This document shows, in pieces, positions 55,431 to 64,000 of a stretch of DNA of 64,000 nt. The DNA comes from Saprospiraceae bacterium (lineage in GTDB: Bacteria; Bacteroidota; Bacteroidia; Chitinophagales; Saprospiraceae). The number at the start of each line of letters is the position of its first letter. The stretch's first letter is position 1. Location: NCBI GenBank assembly GCA_016710115.1, contig JADJLN010000024.1, forward strand, positions 124,001 to 188,000, given 5' to 3'. Position numbers and translations under genes: made by a program. Below the pieces are notes generated by a model. The model saw only the letters and a list, made by a program, of their open reading frames with translations. It had not been told where the DNA came from and ran no database searches.

Positions 55431-56276
55431 TCATGACTCGAAATCCGGCTCCCGACGAGATTCCCTGCACAGGACCTGGTATCCTGTAATCAATATGGTT
55501 TTCTCCTGACAAACTGTCTTGAGGTCATGCAAATACTGATGTACGGATTGTCGGGTGAAGGCTTCTGAAATGATCGTAACGATATAATCGGTCTGGAAGA
55601 TGTTGCAGGCTTCACCCAGGTCTGCCAGGCTCGTATTCTGTCCCAGATACAGGACGCGATGACCGCGATTGCGAATGAGATAATGAAGGAAAAGCAGACT
55701 GAGCTCTTGTGATTCTCCTTCCGGCAAATACAGGATAAACGATTGCTTTGCATGTTGGGCAAAGGGAATCATATCCAGTGCTGCGATGAGCTTCTGCCGA
55801 ACAAGGTTGCTGATAAAACTTTCCTGAATGGCGTGAATCGAGCCGGTCAGCCACAGCAAAGACAGCTTGTCCAGAAAAGGATAGATCACCTCCAGCATCG
55901 TTCGTTCAAACCCGATCGCCCGGATATTGGAAGAAAGGATGGTCTCGAATTTTCCTTCATCGAGTTCCATCATCGAAATGGTCATTGCATCGACCTGCAC
56001 AGAGTCCTCAAAATTGCCACTGGACAATTTGTTGACCTCTTCCCTGATCTCGCTCTCATCCATGGAGGCAATGCGCGAAATCTTGAACCCGTTTTTATTG
56101 AGGATGGAAATATTGAGCAGGAGCCGCAGGTCCCGATCTTCATAATACCGGATATTAGTAGGCGTCCGTCGAGGCTGGATGATATCATAGCGTTGTTCCC
56201 ATATCCGAATGGTATGGGCCTTAATGCCAGACAGCATTTCCAGATCCTTGATTGAATAGACAGCCACAGGTTGCAT
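55431..56276 (-). CDS. MerR-type regulator with a degenerate B12-binding-like domain
   Basis: 281 residues. The N-terminal MerR helix-turn-helix (~1-75) has GIKAHTIRIWEQRYDIIQPRR and NIRYYEDRDLRLLL. The C-terminal two-part domain matches the cobalamin-binding region of CarH/LitR photosensors. The key W-x9-EH motif here reads W...ES (WLTGSIHAIQES), and the later GExHE stretch reads GESQE, so the histidines used for cobalamin binding in CarH appear to be missing. It may respond to something else or have lost the ligand. Divergent from the amidohydrolase gene. Confidence 0.78.
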   Translation of the reverse strand: MQPVAVYSIKDLEMLSGIKAHTIRIWEQRYDIIQPRRTPTNIRYYEDRDLRLLLNISILNKNGFKISRIASMDESEIREEVNKLSSGNFEDSVQVDAMTISMMELDEGKFETILSSNIRAIGFERTMLEVIYPFLDKLSLLWLTGSIHAIQESFISNLVRQKLIAALDMIPFAQHAKQSFILYLPEGESQELSLLFLHYLIRNRGHRVLYLGQNTSLADLGEACNIFQTDYIVTIISEAFTRQSVHQYLHDLKTVCQEKTILITGYQVLCRESRREPDFES

Positions 56277-56384
56277 TTGCTGGAAGTCAAAACAGCCCGA
56301 CAGGAAAAATGGTTCTCACACAGGATGTCCATCTCTGATCACACCGGGATCAAATCCGTAGATTTAGCCCCTTAGCCGGCCAGC

Positions 56385-59300
56385 ATGAAGCATGTCCTGC
56401 TCTTTTTCCTGTCGAGGATCGCCCTTATTCCACTCGTTCCAGCTCAAAATACAACCTTTCCGGTTCAGGGTATTCCCGATCCTCGACTCGATTGGTATGC
56501 CTTTACCCATGCGACCATCCATGTCAACAGCATCCAGACCATTCAGGATGCAACGCTGATCATCCGGGAAGGACGTATCACTGCCATGGGTACCGGGATC
56601 GACATACCACAAGGGGCCGTGACCGTGGATGTGACCGGTCGCCATCTGTATCCCGGGTTTATCGATCTTTCATCGGAATATGGACTTTCTGTCCCGGATG
56701 AAGACAATCCCCGTGAACGAGGATCTCGCCGACAAGGCGACAAATGGATCACCGACCGCCGTGGAGCCTATGCCTGGAATGAGGCATTGAAATGTGACTT
56801 CGAGGCTGCATCCATCTTTCAGCCCGATGCGAAACAGGCTGAATCCTATCGTAAAGCCGGATTCTCCTGGGTAGTGACGCACAAACACGACGGGCTGTCC
56901 CGGGGCACATCAGCCCTGGTAAACGTATCAGATAATGCAGCCGGTCAGGCTCTGGTCAGAGATCAGATCGGCCATCATCTCTCGTTTAAAAAAGGGACTT
57001 CCCCGATGCCCTATCCAGGTTCGTTGATGGGATGTATCGCCTTGTTGCGACAGACTTATCTGGATGGCGATTGGTTGAAACGGACAGCCGCTCAAGAGGA
57101 ACGGAATCTCACACTGCAAGCCTGGAATGAAGCCCAGTCCCTTCCCCAGTTTTTTGAGATGCGTGACTGGCAGGAGGTCCTTCGGGCCCAAAAGATTGCT
57201 CAGGAGTTTGGTAAGACCTATATCTATCGTGGTGCCGGTGATGAATATCGGCGTATCCAGGAGATCAAGGCAACCGGAGCGACCTTCATTCTGCCACTCA
57301 CCTTCCCGGAAGCCTATCAGATTAACGATCCTTATGATGCATTACAGATCTCCCTCGAAGACATGATGCATTGGGAATGGGCCCCCGCAAATCCCGGTGC
57401 ACTGGATCGGGCTGACATTCCTTTCGCACTCACCATGGAAGGCCTGAAAAAACCGGAGGACTTCTTTACCGCCGTTCAAAAAGCGATTGCCCATGGCCTC
57501 CCCCCGGCAACTGCACTGGATGCCCTGACCCGGATACCGGCCCGACTGATCGGAATGGACAATGAGATGGGTACACTTGAAGTTGGAAAACGGGCTTCAT
57601 TCCTCATCACTTCGGGCCCGGTATTTGAAGACGGAACCACCCTATTCGAAAACTGGGTTGAAGGGAAACCCTATATCCTCCAGGCCGCAGATGAACCCGA
57701 TCTGGATGGCAAATACGACCTCCTGATCGGTTCAGAAACCTACCATCTGGAAGTACGTGGCGGAGCAAAGAAAAACAACTTTCAGGTACGGCTTCAGGAT
57801 ACCACCACCATCGAGATGAAAGGCCAGTGGGACCGCGGCCGAATAGACCTTCAGTTTCAACTGTCCGATTCTTCTGGAATCTATTTGTTGGGAGGTTATC
57901 AGCAAGATCGGATCTGGATGGGTCGAGGCACAACTCCCAATGGGGATTGGGTTTCATGGAGCGCCGTATTTCGCGATACAGTCCAGTCGAGGACAAAGCC
58001 GGAGAAAACTCAGGTTCCCTTCGATCCAGCCAACCTGACACCTGTTCGTTATCCCTTTCTGCCGTATGGCTGGACGGAAAAGCCGCAACAAAAAAACTGG
58101 CTGATCAAAAATGCGACCATCTGGACCAATACGGATCAGGGCATCCTTCGGGGTTCCGATATCCTGATCCAGGATGGCAAAGTGAGAAAAGTGGGGTCAA
58201 ACCTGACTGACCCGAATGCCATCGTTCTGGATGTCAACGGACAACATGTTACACCCGGGATGATTGACGAACATTCCCATATCGCCATTTCACGAGGCGT
58301 GAATGAATGCACGCAGGAAAACACGGCGGAAGTCAGCATCGGGGATGTGGTCAACAGTGAAGATATCAATATCTACCGGCAGCTGTCCAGTGGTGTGACC
58401 ACTTCCCAATTGCTCCATGGATCCTGTAATCCGGTGGGAGGTCAAAGCGCTATCATCAAGCTGAGATGGGGTGCTCCATCCAAAGAGATGAAACTGGAAG
58501 GAGCTCCCGGTTTTATCAAGTTTGCCCTGGGAGAAAATGTCAAACGGTCCAATGGCGGCGAAAACAACACCCGATACCCGAATACCCGCATGGGTGTGGA
58601 GCAGGTCTATGTGAATGCCTTTCAGCGTGCCCGTGAATATGAAAACCGGTTGAAGGATCCGGCAACCCGTTTGAATACCCGACGGGATCTGGAACTGGAG
58701 ACCATGGTGGAGATCCTCAATCAGGAGCGATTTGTCACCTGTCACTCCTATGTGCAATCGGAGATCAATATGCTCATGCATGTGGCAGAGTCGTTTGATT
58801 TTCGGATCAACACCTTTACCCACATTCTGGAAGGGTATAAGGTGGCCGACAAGATGGCCAAACATGGCGTTGGCGGATCTTCTTTCTCTGACTGGTGGGC
58901 CTACAAGTTTGAAGTGTATGATGCAATCCCCTACAATGGGGCTTTGATGCACGAACAGGGTGTCATCACGGCATTTAACTCGGATGATGCAGAAATGGCT
59001 CGTCGATTGAATCAGGAGGCTGCCAAGGCTGTGCGCTACGGTGGCGTTTCTGAAGAGGAAGCGTTGAAGTTTGTCACCCTGAATCCGGCCCGACTCCTCC
59101 ATATTGATGATCGTGTTGGCAGTATCAAACCGGGCATGGATGCCGATCTGGTGATCTGGTCCGATCACCCTTTGTCAGTTTATGCCCGTGCACAGGCGAC
59201 TTTTGTCGATGGTATCAAAATGGTTGATGAAGAGATGAATCGACAGGCCCGAATCGATATCCAAAAGGAACGGCAACGTCTGTTGAATAAAATGAAAGCT

Positions 59301-59387
59301 GAAGGTGGTAAGGACAAGCGTCCCCCTGGCAGACGCAACCAGCAGCTCTATCACTGCGACTCTGATGTTGACGAGATTTCCGAATGA
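56385..59387 (+). CDS. Secreted double amidohydrolase with one degenerate half
   Basis: 1000 residues. Signal peptide MKHVLLFFLSRIALIPLVPAQ. Residues ~30-440 have the amidohydrolase beta-sandwich and barrel but the metal-binding HxH is replaced by SSE (LYPGFIDLSSEYG). After a beta-rich linker (~440-565) a second unit (~570-975) keeps H630-S-H632, H787, H813 and D867, the full metal-site set. Imidazolonepropionase/dipeptidase-like enzymes of this kind hydrolyse cyclic amides or peptides. The next gene, 17 bases on, is a similar unit without HxH. Confidence 0.82.
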   Translation: MKHVLLFFLSRIALIPLVPAQNTTFPVQGIPDPRLDWYAFTHATIHVNSIQTIQDATLIIREGRITAMGTGIDIPQGAVTVDVTGRHLYPGFIDLSSEYGLSVPDEDNPRERGSRRQGDKWITDRRGAYAWNEALKCDFEAASIFQPDAKQAESYRKAGFSWVVTHKHDGLSRGTSALVNVSDNAAGQALVRDQIGHHLSFKKGTSPMPYPGSLMGCIALLRQTYLDGDWLKRTAAQEERNLTLQAWNEAQSLPQFFEMRDWQEVLRAQKIAQEFGKTYIYRGAGDEYRRIQEIKATGATFILPLTFPEAYQINDPYDALQISLEDMMHWEWAPANPGALDRADIPFALTMEGLKKPEDFFTAVQKAIAHGLPPATALDALTRIPARLIGMDNEMGTLEVGKRASFLITSGPVFEDGTTLFENWVEGKPYILQAADEPDLDGKYDLLIGSETYHLEVRGGAKKNNFQVRLQDTTTIEMKGQWDRGRIDLQFQLSDSSGIYLLGGYQQDRIWMGRGTTPNGDWVSWSAVFRDTVQSRTKPEKTQVPFDPANLTPVRYPFLPYGWTEKPQQKNWLIKNATIWTNTDQGILRGSDILIQDGKVRKVGSNLTDPNAIVLDVNGQHVTPGMIDEHSHIAISRGVNECTQENTAEVSIGDVVNSEDINIYRQLSSGVTTSQLLHGSCNPVGGQSAIIKLRWGAPSKEMKLEGAPGFIKFALGENVKRSNGGENNTRYPNTRMGVEQVYVNAFQRAREYENRLKDPATRLNTRRDLELETMVEILNQERFVTCHSYVQSEINMLMHVAESFDFRINTFTHILEGYKVADKMAKHGVGGSSFSDWWAYKFEVYDAIPYNGALMHEQGVITAFNSDDAEMARRLNQEAAKAVRYGGVSEEEALKFVTLNPARLLHIDDRVGSIKPGMDADLVIWSDHPLSVYARAQATFVDGIKMVDEEMNRQARIDIQKERQRLLNKMKAEGGKDKRPPGRRNQQLYHCDSDVDEISE

Positions 59388-59404
59388 TTCTTTAATTGAT
59401 CCTC

Positions 59405-60706
59405 ATGCTCACCAGAATATTCATCTTTTCCCTGGCCACTGTTGTTTACCTGTTGCCGTTCGGCGTGATCGCCCAACCCGCCCCGGCCCCGCCCCAACAG
59501 GAGCCTATTGCCATCGTCGGTGCAACCATACATGTCGGAACAGGCCAGGTGATCGAGAACGGTGTCATTCTCTTCGAAAAGGGCCGGATCACAGCAGTTG
59601 ATCTGAAAAGCCGGAATACAGAATGGCAAAAAGAACGGTACCGCCAGATTCAAGCCGAGGGAAGACATGTCTATCCCGGATTGATCGCTCTGAATACATC
59701 CCTGGGGTTGAATGAGATCGGTGCGATACCAGCTACCCAGGATATCGACGAATATGGCCCGGACAATTCCAATGCCCGGACAATAGTGGCTTATGATGCC
59801 GATTCACAGGTCATACCGACGGTCCGGACGAATGGTGTACTCATGGCTCAGATCGCTCCCGGCAGTGGCCGCTGGTCGGGGCTGAGCAGCGTGGTCCAGC
59901 TGGATGCCTGGAACTGGGAGGATGCCGCCTATGCACCTGATGAAGGTGTGTTTCTGCATTGGCCTGCACCTTATTCCCGCAGCGGCTGGTGGGCCGAACC
60001 GGGTGTGACAACCCGGAATAAGGAATACCAGAAAGAGATCGATGAACTGGACATCTTTATGCGGGAAGCTGCTGCATATGCCCGCATGCCGGTGGTTTCT
60101 GAAAAAAACCTCCGCTTTGAAGGTCTTCGGCCTGTTTTTTCGGGAAAACGGAGACTCTATATTGAAACTGGAGATGCATTGGCCATCCAGGATGCTGTTT
60201 TGTGGGCTGCCAGATACAACGTTGTCCCGGTGATCGTCGGTGCCCGGGACAGTTGGATGATCACGGATTTTCTGAACGAGCATAAGGTGTCAGTTGTGTT
60301 GATTGGGACCCATCGTCTGCCGGACAATCCGGAGGATGATGTGTTGTTGCCTTTTAAAACACCGTCTCTATTGGCACAAGCGGGTGTGCCGTTTGCGCTT
60401 GCTGTGGATGGCTACTGGCAGCAACGCAATCTTGCTTACCAGGCCGGACAGGCAGCAGGATGGATGACAAGGGAAGAGGCACTGAAGGCGATCACGCTCT
60501 CCCCTGCCCGAATTCTGGGATTGGACGACCGGATCGGCTCTCTTGAAACAGGAAAGGAAGCGACCCTGTTTATCTCCAAAGGAGATGTGCTGGATATGCG
60601 GAGCAGCGAGGTCGAACAGGCATTCATTCAGGGCAGGGACATCAGCCTGGACAATAAGCAGAAACAGCTTTATCGACTTTATCAGGAAAAATACAGCCGG
60701 AAATAG
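59405..60706 (+). CDS. Amidohydrolase-like secreted protein lacking HxH
   Basis: 433 residues from ATG 59405. Signal peptide MLTRIFIFSLATVVYLLPFG with IAQ. It keeps the family ends (IVGATIHVGTGQVIENG, ALKAITLSPARILGLDDRIGSLETGKEATLFI), but YPGLIALNTSLGL stands where the metal-binding HxH should be. It resembles the N-terminal half of the preceding 1000-residue protein and is probably its pseudo-enzyme partner or subunit. Translation closely follows that gene. Confidence 0.75.
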   Translation: MLTRIFIFSLATVVYLLPFGVIAQPAPAPPQQEPIAIVGATIHVGTGQVIENGVILFEKGRITAVDLKSRNTEWQKERYRQIQAEGRHVYPGLIALNTSLGLNEIGAIPATQDIDEYGPDNSNARTIVAYDADSQVIPTVRTNGVLMAQIAPGSGRWSGLSSVVQLDAWNWEDAAYAPDEGVFLHWPAPYSRSGWWAEPGVTTRNKEYQKEIDELDIFMREAAAYARMPVVSEKNLRFEGLRPVFSGKRRLYIETGDALAIQDAVLWAARYNVVPVIVGARDSWMITDFLNEHKVSVVLIGTHRLPDNPEDDVLLPFKTPSLLAQAGVPFALAVDGYWQQRNLAYQAGQAAGWMTREEALKAITLSPARILGLDDRIGSLETGKEATLFISKGDVLDMRSSEVEQAFIQGRDISLDNKQKQLYRLYQEKYSRK

Positions 60707-60756
60707 TTGCATTCGGGCGACAGAAACCCGAACTTTAAGAACCGAAACGGACCTTG

Positions 60757-61224
60757 ATGAAAGCCTTGACCCCTCTTTGCTTCCTCGCGGTCCTCATGGC
60801 CCTGTCTTCCTGTGCCAAAGAGGACCTCAGTACGTCTATTGATACACTCATATTCGGACACTTCTACGGGGAGTGTTCCGGAGAACGCTGTATCGAAACC
60901 TACAAACTCGAGAGTGACAAGCTCTATGAGGATGTTCTGGATCGATATGCCGGAGGAGATCATCAGAATTTTGGATTCCAGCAATTGCCGGACAACCTCA
61001 AGAAAAATCTGCCCGATCTGGTCAGCATGCTCCCGGATCAAATCTATCAGCAACCGTCCACGATCGGTATGCCGGATGCCGGAGATTGGGGTGGAATCTA
61101 TGTCCAGGTCCGCAAACAAGGCGTGACCCATTGGTGGCTGATCGACAAAGCGGAAGCCAATTTGCCCGACTGGCTGCTCCCTTTCAAGCAGAATATAGAA
61201 GCTGCGATCGAAATCCTTCCTTGA
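60757..61224 (+). CDS. Small lipoprotein, unknown function
   Basis: 155 residues from ATG 60757. Lipobox MALSSC gives lipid cysteine near 19. The mature part (~25-155) has paired cysteines (GECSGERC) and a Trp-rich end (THWWLIDKAEANLPDWLLPF). No family recognised. A weak TTCGGG/CCCGAA hairpin precedes it. Confidence 0.6.
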   Translation: MKALTPLCFLAVLMALSSCAKEDLSTSIDTLIFGHFYGECSGERCIETYKLESDKLYEDVLDRYAGGDHQNFGFQQLPDNLKKNLPDLVSMLPDQIYQQPSTIGMPDAGDWGGIYVQVRKQGVTHWWLIDKAEANLPDWLLPFKQNIEAAIEILP

Positions 61225-61292
61225 GGAAGTTATAAGGGGAGGAGATCGAGGAGAAGGTCAATACCAATCGACGCCGGATATTTCAGGACCAA

Positions 61293-61348
61293 TACCTTTT
61301 ACCCTTTACCTTTCACCCTTTGCCCTTTACCTTTTACATTTCACCCAC
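61293..61348. repeat. Heptamer array 4, eight units of TACCTTT type
   Basis: Eight 7-bp units in perfect register: TACCTTT, TACCCTT, TACCTTT, CACCCTT, TGCCCTT, TACCTTT, TACATTT, CACCCAC. It lies between two lipoprotein genes. Confidence 0.85.
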
Positions 61349-61463
61349 TTTTCTGTAGCGTTTCCTGCTCAGGTGGCGAAGCCACTAAAGCACTCAAGCG
61401 AATCGCGAACTGCTGCGCATTTCCACATCCCCGAGTCATCGGGATGGTCGAACAACGGCGCTA

Positions 61464-62120
61464 CTACTGTGAGATCTGAATAGACGCCATCATCGCTTCT
61501 GCATCGCCGGGACCTTCACGATAGGTCTCCGGATAAATGACGGTGACCTGAAACACTTCCTGTCCTTTCTGGACCAGGGTATTGCACCAATAATGGATCA
61601 ACCCGTCCCGAAACATCTTTGCATCCTGCCGAATACCCTGTGAGCCAGATACGGTGATTGGTGTTTCTTTCAATTCAAAATGGGAAACCGCCACATCCGA
61701 TCTCATCTGTTCAGCCGCTTTTCCGGCAACTGATTTCAGATCGACCGATACGGTAGGTACGTATTCTATGATATTGACGATCATCTGAAAATCATCCCCG
61801 TGGATTCCCGAAAAGGTCTCATTGCCCACAATATACTTTTTGGCAGATTCAGGGACCTGGTTACCCATGCTCACCAATGGTTTGGGTATCGCCAATGTGA
61901 TCGGCTTGACGCCAAACTCCTTCACGACCCAACCAGTCCGATCCAGGGAATCCCGTGTTGCAGGTGGAAAATCCAGTGCAGGTGAAGCAGTTTTTTCTTC
62001 TGTGCTGACCGGATCAGTTGAAGATTCCGTCTGTCCGCAAGCAACGATGCCGCTAGCGATCAAGATAAGCAGAAGGGGATAGGTCCGTCGAATAAAGCTC
62101 ATGGCAGGTGTATTCTTCAT
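61464..62120 (-). CDS. Lipoprotein, unknown function
   Basis: 218 residues. Signal with SGIVAC (lipid cysteine ~28), then a low-complexity linker and a folded part with VKEFGVKPITLAIPKPL and AMMASIQISQ at the end. No recognised domain. Single gene on the minus strand. Confidence 0.6.
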   Translation of the reverse strand: MKNTPAMSFIRRTYPLLLILIASGIVACGQTESSTDPVSTEEKTASPALDFPPATRDSLDRTGWVVKEFGVKPITLAIPKPLVSMGNQVPESAKKYIVGNETFSGIHGDDFQMIVNIIEYVPTVSVDLKSVAGKAAEQMRSDVAVSHFELKETPITVSGSQGIRQDAKMFRDGLIHYWCNTLVQKGQEVFQVTVIYPETYREGPGDAEAMMASIQISQ

Positions 62121-62468
62121 TGTTCAATTGGAACTCCTTCAGGGAGGGGTGAGCATGGACATCCATAACAAAACAAAGGATGCTCAATTTGGATCAACAA
62201 TACTGAGGCCAGTTTTCAGGATCATCCAAACAGGGAGCAGATTTCGGTAGCCGAAATAAAGAAAACCGGTAAGCAGATGAAAGGAGTGACCCCGGCAGGA
62301 TTACCACCTTTATACTTCATTGTACCCTATTGCACCAATACATATCTGGTTACCAGCATTTTATGGAATATAGTGTCAAATAAAGTCCAATGTGATTCAA
62401 CAAATACGACAACCAAAGCAACAACTGTATGTGCATGGAATGTCTTATCTTTCTAAAAACAATTTCAT
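62121..62468. other. Gene-free stretch before the integrase
   Basis: No frame with protein character. It holds one perfect inverted repeat TTTCGG-TAG-CCGAAA at 62242-62256. Sequence becomes AT-rich to the right. An attachment site could lie here, but no second copy is in the window. Confidence 0.4.
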
Positions 62469-63713
62469 ATGGCTACCCCCAGATTCAATCTCAAGTCCTC
62501 CGATAAACCCCAATCCCTTGTCGTAATGATCTATCGGCTACACAACCAAAGATCAGTAATTTCAACGGGACTTTCCGTTCAAACTGCGCTCTGGAACAAG
62601 AATAGGATGCGATTGAGTGAACGAGGAGGCAACATTGATGCCATCAATACGAACCGTGTTCTCAATCACTTTGAGCAAATGACACGGGAATGTGAGAGTG
62701 CCCTCCTTGCTCAACACGGGTCATTCCATCATATAACTGCTGCCATGCTTAAGTCATCCTTAGAATCAAAGTTACGGGGTGACACAAACCAGAAAGATGA
62801 ACCAAAACTATTAGATTATATAGAAACTTTCATTCTGCACTGCAAATCAAAACCTCAGGACTATTCTACTGGCGCAATCAAAGGATTTAATACGCTGGTA
62901 AGTTTGTTTAACAAATTTCCCTCAGGTAAGTCTGTCTTTCTTCGTGAGATAGACTACAAATTTTACGACCGTTTTCAAAAATGGATGTTCGATCAGGACT
63001 ATAGTTCAAACTATGTGCACAAGCAATGGAGCAGATTGAAGACCATCCTAAAATCTGCGGCGTTTGATGAATACATGGAATACCATAAGCCTATCTGGGA
63101 TAGGCTTCCCGTTTCCAAAAAACCAACTGATAGTATCTATCTAACAGAGGACGAATTGGACGAATTGGCTGAGTGTGACCTTACAAAAAACAAGAGATTG
63201 GAAAAAGTACGTGATGTATTTCTCGTTGGATGTTACACCGGGTTGCGATTCTCAGATTTGGTGCGGGTTGAAGAAAAGTATATCGTAGAGATCGACGACA
63301 AATTATATATCCAGATAGTACCAAAAAAGACTAACGACAAGGTCACTATCCCTTTGAAACCATATGTTCGAAAAATTCTTCTAAAGTATGGAAAGTCCCT
63401 TCCCAAGATCAGTAACCAAAAGATGAATGAATATTTAAAAGAAATTAGTCAAATGGCTGGCTTAACTAACATGGTCAGTATTCGCAAGTATCCGGGTGGT
63501 GTTAAAACTGAGGTACAGTTCGAAAAATGGCAACTTGTAACATCCCACTGTGCCAGACGATCAATGGCCACGAACCTGTATAAACGAAAAGAGTCCCCGG
63601 CTACAATTATGCAAATAACTGGTCACCGAACAGTTCGAGCATTCATGGAATACATCAAAATAGGTGAAGAAGAGGGAGCCAAGATAATGGCGTCAAATGC
63701 TTACTTCTCATAG
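62469..63713 (+). CDS. Tyrosine-type site-specific recombinase (integrase)
   Basis: 414 residues. An arm-binding domain (~1-100), a SAM-like core-binding domain (~110-220) and the catalytic domain follow in order. Catalytic residues are visible: Arg in TGLRFSDL, the HxxR box in SHCARRSMATNL, His in ITGHRTVRAF and Tyr in MEYIKIG. This is the Bacteroidetes mobile-element type. The gene is more AT-rich than its neighbours, so an integrated element probably starts here and runs off the right edge. Confidence 0.9.
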   Translation: MATPRFNLKSSDKPQSLVVMIYRLHNQRSVISTGLSVQTALWNKNRMRLSERGGNIDAINTNRVLNHFEQMTRECESALLAQHGSFHHITAAMLKSSLESKLRGDTNQKDEPKLLDYIETFILHCKSKPQDYSTGAIKGFNTLVSLFNKFPSGKSVFLREIDYKFYDRFQKWMFDQDYSSNYVHKQWSRLKTILKSAAFDEYMEYHKPIWDRLPVSKKPTDSIYLTEDELDELAECDLTKNKRLEKVRDVFLVGCYTGLRFSDLVRVEEKYIVEIDDKLYIQIVPKKTNDKVTIPLKPYVRKILLKYGKSLPKISNQKMNEYLKEISQMAGLTNMVSIRKYPGGVKTEVQFEKWQLVTSHCARRSMATNLYKRKESPATIMQITGHRTVRAFMEYIKIGEEEGAKIMASNAYFS

Positions 63714-64000
63714 CCTGTTTATTCCGCTAATTATGACCCCTCTATTCCGGTGATGTTGTCACCCTTCTGGAGTCATTGGCCCGTGCTGTTGAAAATGGCA
63801 ATCTGGTCGCCTGATACAAAGTTAGTCATTCACCTTTTTTGAAGTTAGTTTATGTCTGAGCGAGTCACCTTTTAGTTCTATGCGATGTGACTTGGCTGTT
63901 AACGACCAAGGCTATTGGCAGTGGCGGTTCAATGCGAGAATCTGCCAAGTAGCCTTATTCTGTATCAATGTACAAAACTGTCAGTAAACGAATATCCACC
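63714..64000. other. Right-edge intergenic, no gene seen
   Basis: AT-rich spacer with a repeated AAGTTAGT (63821-63851 area) but no convincing gene or terminator. Confidence 0.4.

Overview
The window looks like a chromosome segment of a free-living Bacteroidota, probably of the Saprospiria/Lewinella type. This is inferred, not proven, from several signs. There is a secreted adhesin with SprB-like Ig repeats, a GldH gliding lipoprotein, DUF4271 beside hemD, a DUF5606-like protein and an unusually short AtpC. The branched-chain E1 is fused, IcmF is present, and several genes carry promoters of the TAnnTTTG type. Base composition is moderate until the last ~1.6 kb, which is visibly AT-richer and carries a tyrosine recombinase.

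Layout. 1-2103 (minus) is the 5' part of a large repeat-rich secreted protein that runs off the left edge. 2104-3000 holds a tRNA-Asn preceded by three decayed tandem copies of tRNA plus terminator. A PfkB-family kinase follows, then the minus-strand translation/transcription block rimP-nusA-infB-rlmN. 9925-15245 carries glutamine-dependent nadE, a SPOR-domain protein, rodA and a convergent M14 carboxypeptidase. 15343-19575 is a tightly overlapping trio: a large AAA-like ATPase of unknown role, a small MscS-like membrane protein and a cation/proton antiporter. Then come an alpha/beta hydrolase, a GNAT acetyltransferase, a TonB-dependent receptor and atpD-atpC. 25135-28057 has a thioredoxin-like protein, grpE-dnaJ and gldH. 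28300-37200 (minus) carries an rRNA methyltransferase-like protein, a GNAT acyltransferase, lptC, icmF, a NUDIX CoA pyrophosphatase, hemD and DUF4271. 37335-39299 is a two-component system. 39534-48483 holds a FAD oxidoreductase, a DMT transporter, a TPR protein, an ECF sigma factor with its likely anti-sigma partner, prfA, the fused E1 and the DUF5606-like gene. 49105-55338 (minus) is a four-gene RND efflux operon. The rest is a MerR-type regulator, two amidohydrolase-family proteins, two lipoproteins and the integrase.

Signals beyond ordinary genes. Four genes (nadE, the GNAT acetyltransferase, the histidine kinase, the DMT transporter) are each split by an apparent one-base frameshift, three of them in or beside short homopolymers, so sequencing indels are a serious possibility. 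Intergenic DNA holds arrays that keep a strict 7-bp register although the unit sequence differs between loci. The decayed tRNA-Asn copies carry perfect palindromes at fixed positions. The rimP leader contains a terminator-like hairpin between a good promoter and the start codon. The MerR-type regulator lacks the histidines expected for cobalamin binding. The ATPase/MscS-like/antiporter trio is the best candidate here for an undescribed system.
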